15,443 nt of DNA from Mycobacterium sp. (GTDB taxonomy: Bacteria; Actinomycetota; Actinomycetes; Mycobacteriales; Mycobacteriaceae), in the NCBI GenBank assembly GCA_020438915.1, contig JAGQTR010000017.1, positions 1-15,443 of the forward strand. Reading direction: 5' to 3'. Below, piece after piece: positions 13,291-15,443 of the stretch (positions are counted from its first letter, which is position 1; each line of letters starts with the position of its first letter). A program made the position numbers and the translations under genes. Below the pieces are notes generated by a model. That model did not search any database, had not been told where the DNA came from, and saw only the letters and a program-made list of their open reading frames with translations.

Positions 13291-15294
13291 GTGCTCAAGG
13301 GCTTGACGCTGCCGGTGGTGCCAGACCTTGCTGCGGTCGTACGCAGCCTGCTGGGCGTCCTGGCGGTCGCTGTGGCCACATTGAACTGGGGGCCTCCGGG
13401 ATCGGCCACCGCTGTCACCGCTGCCGCGGCCATCGCAGGCGCCACCGCACTGCAGGACAGCCCGCGAGGCCGGATACCTCTGGTCGTCGCGGTCTCCGCG
13501 CTGATGGGATTCGCGGTTCTGCTCGGCGCGTTGACATCCGCGATTTCCGCGCTCTTCGTGGCCACGGCCGCACTCTGGTGCTTCGTTGCGGCGATGCCGT
13601 GGGCACTGGGCGCCCAAGCCGGATTGATCTCGGGGGCTTCGGCCGTGCTCTTGGTCATCGCCGCCCCTGCTGCGCCGACATTGTCGTCGACGCTGGGCAC
13701 GTCCGGGCTGGTCGTTGCAAGCGGTCTGGTGCAGGCGGGCCTGATCGCGGTCTGGCCGCGGCATCGTTGGCGGGTGCAACGGGAAGCGCTCGCCGCGGCC
13801 TATCGGTCGCTGGCCGCTGACGCTCGAACGCTGGCCGAAGAGGCCGCCGGGACCGCACAGCCGGTCGACACGCAACCGCTGATCACGCTGCGGGCTGCGT
13901 TCACCCTGATCGACGGGCAGGCCAAACGGCGTCCCGCCGAGTACCGCGACTGGTATGGACTGCCCGAACGTATCGCCACGACGTTGAGCGGTTTCGCAGG
14001 CCGGCCCGCGTTGGCCGACGTACTCTTCGCGGCTGCCGACACATTGGCGGCGGTGGCCGAGACCGGCCGGTCGGCCCGTGGCGATGCTGAAGCAAAGATT
14101 CGCCACCTCGACAATGCGGCGGTCGAGGCGACCGGACCGGACTCGGCGTTGGTACATCAGCTGTCGATGCAACTGCATGAAGCGGTGGCGGTCCGGCTTG
14201 GCGATTTCGCGCCATCCTCCCCCGATGCCCTTCGTGTCCGGCGGCCCGAACTGCGAACGTCGGTACGCTCAGCACTGGACCTGACCCGCCGCCACCTCAA
14301 CTGGCACTCGCCGGTATTCCGGCACGCTGTCCGTCTGGGTGTTGCGGTAGCCGCCGGTTGTGCAATCGACCGCTATGCCGATGTTGCACACGGATATTGG
14401 ATTCCGCTCACGGTGTTGCTGGTACTCCGTCCCGAGACGGCGCACACCTACACGCGTTGCGCAGGACGCCTGGCCGGCACCGCGATCGGAATCGTGGTCG
14501 CTTCGACTGTGTTGGTTCTACTGCATCCCGGATCCGTCACGTCGGCGGTACTGGCGATTCTGTTCGTCGGCGTCTTCCACGCCGTGGCTGGGTTCGGGTA
14601 TCTGGCGTTGTCGGCGGCAATGACGGCTGCAGTCGTGTTTCTGATCAACATCGACCGGGACGCCAACACCGCGACGCCGAGTGAGTTGCTGTTTGCAACA
14701 CTCGGCGGCGGCGTCATAGCGGTGCTTGCCCACGTCATGTTGCCTGACGATGCGTTGACTCGATTGGGGCAACGCGCGGGCGAATTGCTGAAGACCGAAA
14801 TCGACTATGCGGCAACGGTGATCAAGGCTTATGTACATGAGGTTCACAATCCGGCCGATGCGGTGTCCGCGTCGTGGCAGCGGGCATTCCGGGCCCGCGC
14901 CGCATTCGAAGCCGCCGTAGGAGCCACCCGTATGGACTCCCGCGAGCTACGCCATTGGTTGAGTACCTATCGCACGGCGCTGAATGCCGTCACGACTGCG
15001 TGCACGACGTTGGAAGCCAACTTTCCGCGGAACCTCTCAGATGCGTGGAGCCCGCAGTTCGTGCACGCCGTAGACGAGTATGTGGAGTCGCTGTGCGGTG
15101 ACCCGCCGACCCCGGCGGCGCCGTGGACCGTGGACACCAGGGAGTTGGTCGAAGCTGACCAGCGAATGCGCGACGCGGTACCCGAGGGCGGACCCGCGAT
15201 CGGCGCCGCGCGTGTGTTGTTGGCTGAGATCGGCACCATCACCCGACACCTGTCTGTGGTCGCGGGATCTCCGGGTCCTACCGCGGCTCGTTGA
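13291..15294 (+). CDS. FUSC-family inner membrane protein
   Basis: This encodes 667 residues with two hydrophobic blocks (about 13-155 and 345-483), each able to span the membrane several times. They are separated by a long soluble, charged region (about 157-340) and followed by a soluble C-terminus. The second block has the FUSC signature HGYWIPLTVLLVLRPETAHTYTRCAGRLAGT. FUSC proteins resemble aromatic-acid and fusaric-acid efflux components (AaeB-like), and mycobacterial members are uncharacterised, so transport of an organic acid or lipid precursor is inferred. GTG 13291 directly abuts GGAGGG; a TTG at 13303 with that site 11 nt upstream is an alternative. It diverges from the EthD-like gene across 31 bp. 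Confidence 0.85.
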   Translation: MLKGLTLPVVPDLAAVVRSLLGVLAVAVATLNWGPPGSATAVTAAAAIAGATALQDSPRGRIPLVVAVSALMGFAVLLGALTSAISALFVATAALWCFVAAMPWALGAQAGLISGASAVLLVIAAPAAPTLSSTLGTSGLVVASGLVQAGLIAVWPRHRWRVQREALAAAYRSLAADARTLAEEAAGTAQPVDTQPLITLRAAFTLIDGQAKRRPAEYRDWYGLPERIATTLSGFAGRPALADVLFAAADTLAAVAETGRSARGDAEAKIRHLDNAAVEATGPDSALVHQLSMQLHEAVAVRLGDFAPSSPDALRVRRPELRTSVRSALDLTRRHLNWHSPVFRHAVRLGVAVAAGCAIDRYADVAHGYWIPLTVLLVLRPETAHTYTRCAGRLAGTAIGIVVASTVLVLLHPGSVTSAVLAILFVGVFHAVAGFGYLALSAAMTAAVVFLINIDRDANTATPSELLFATLGGGVIAVLAHVMLPDDALTRLGQRAGELLKTEIDYAATVIKAYVHEVHNPADAVSASWQRAFRARAAFEAAVGATRMDSRELRHWLSTYRTALNAVTTACTTLEANFPRNLSDAWSPQFVHAVDEYVESLCGDPPTPAAPWTVDTRELVEADQRMRDAVPEGGPAIGAARVLLAEIGTITRHLSVVAGSPGPTAAR

Positions 15295-15393
15295 GCAGCG
15301 CGGAGCGCGTTGACGTTCGGATCGCTGCCGTAGAACGTATTCACCTGTGCCACTGCGGTTCCGCGGTTGTGGATGGGCGAATATGTCGGTGGT

Positions 15394-15409
15394 TCGCACT
15401 AGTGTTTGG
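15394..15409 (+). promoter_or_regulatory. LexA-like SOS box
   Basis: TCGCACTAGTGTTTGG matches the mycobacterial SOS box TCGAAC-N4-GTTCGA at 9 of 12 defined positions. It lies 3 nt before the ATG at 15413. The two half-sites have the right spacing, but three mismatches make binding uncertain. Confidence 0.45.
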
Positions 15410-15412
15410 TGT

Positions 15413-15443
15413 ATGGGGGAGGTGTCCAGCGCCGTTGATGCGA
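15413..15443 (+). CDS. Start of an unidentified protein, cut by the window end
   Basis: ATG 15413 opens a frame that reads MGEVSSAVDA and continues past the window. A GTG at 15422 is an in-frame alternative, since GGGGGAG abuts it. Ten residues are too few to identify a family. A LexA-like box right before the start is a layout known for the DUF222/HNH (REP13E12) proteins of mycobacteria, which is the best guess. The 118 bp between the FUSC stop and this start hold no other clear gene. Confidence 0.35.
   Translation, partial: MGEVSSAVDA

Noticed and set aside
12540..13700. Longer form of the EthD-like gene starting at 13700
   Set aside because: The extra 147 residues lie opposite the FUSC gene, have biased low-complexity composition, and the natural start at 13259 gives the expected MEKVVIILRG opening.
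12840..13820. Plus-strand reading frame of 326 codons
   Set aside because: It runs antisense to the EthD-like gene and out of frame with FUSC, has no recognisable domain and no ribosome site.
13216..14178. Minus-strand reading frame of 320 codons opposite FUSC
   Set aside because: Composition is Arg- and Gln-rich as expected of an antisense shadow, and the plus-strand protein has clear FUSC segments.
15313..15338. ACGTTC/GAACGT inverted repeat as FUSC terminator
   Set aside because: Only six base pairs with a 14-nt loop and no T tract.
15295..15353. Coding-looking minus-strand peptide (AQVNTFYGSDPNVNALRAAQR) after FUSC
   Set aside because: It continues into the antisense of FUSC with no known domain; a remnant is possible but cannot be supported.

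Overview
The window reads as chromosomal DNA of a Mycobacterium or Mycolicibacterium species. It has high GC throughout and frequent GTG/TTG starts. It carries the N-terminus of a mycolic-acid cyclopropane synthase, a close CYP124 homologue, a 159-residue BfrA bacterioferritin and a glutamine synthetase-like/amidohydrolase pair. As I recall the M. tuberculosis map, bfrA, a transporter gene, glnA3 and an amidohydrolase gene lie in that order there. No rRNA, tRNA, CRISPR array, insertion sequence or phage gene was found. All identifications come from reading motifs and recalled families; no database was searched.

Layout. Bases 1-2434 hold lipid-type genes: the start of a mycolic-acid methyltransferase (minus, TTG start), a 40-bp region of two 20-bp repeats, a small acidic protein with an SRPBCC protein (plus, two-gene unit), and cyp124 (plus), which ends in a hairpin facing a small secreted six-cysteine protein (minus, 2464-2877). 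Bases 2988-7051 are a tight plus-strand operon of two D-aminoacylase-like amidohydrolases flanking a limonene-epoxide-hydrolase/SnoaL-like protein. Bases 7072-10064 are a minus-strand operon: a carboxymuconolactone decarboxylase/AhpD-like protein, then a glutamine synthetase-like ligase, then an amidohydrolase whose start abuts the ligase stop. Together the last two look like the fungal FluG protein split in two.

Bases 10170-11780 form an iron module. bfrA (minus) and a two-gene plus-strand operon (an unknown 210-residue duplicated-domain protein and a bacterioferritin-associated ferredoxin) diverge from a 249-bp region with two adjacent IdeR-type iron boxes. One box overlaps the best -10 of the ferredoxin operon; both lie upstream of the bfrA promoter. 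This suggests one regulator could turn storage on and mobilisation off when iron is plentiful. The ferredoxin carries an unusual C-terminal tail of three cysteine-containing heptads, and its operon ends in a hairpin followed by five T.

Bases 11785-13259 are a translationally coupled minus-strand pair (EthD-like protein, then isomerase-type crotonase). A FUSC-family membrane protein (13291-15294, plus) diverges from it across only 31 bp. The last 50 bases hold a LexA-like SOS box directly before a reading frame that runs off the window. The most novel-looking part is the iron module; the amidohydrolase operons come second.
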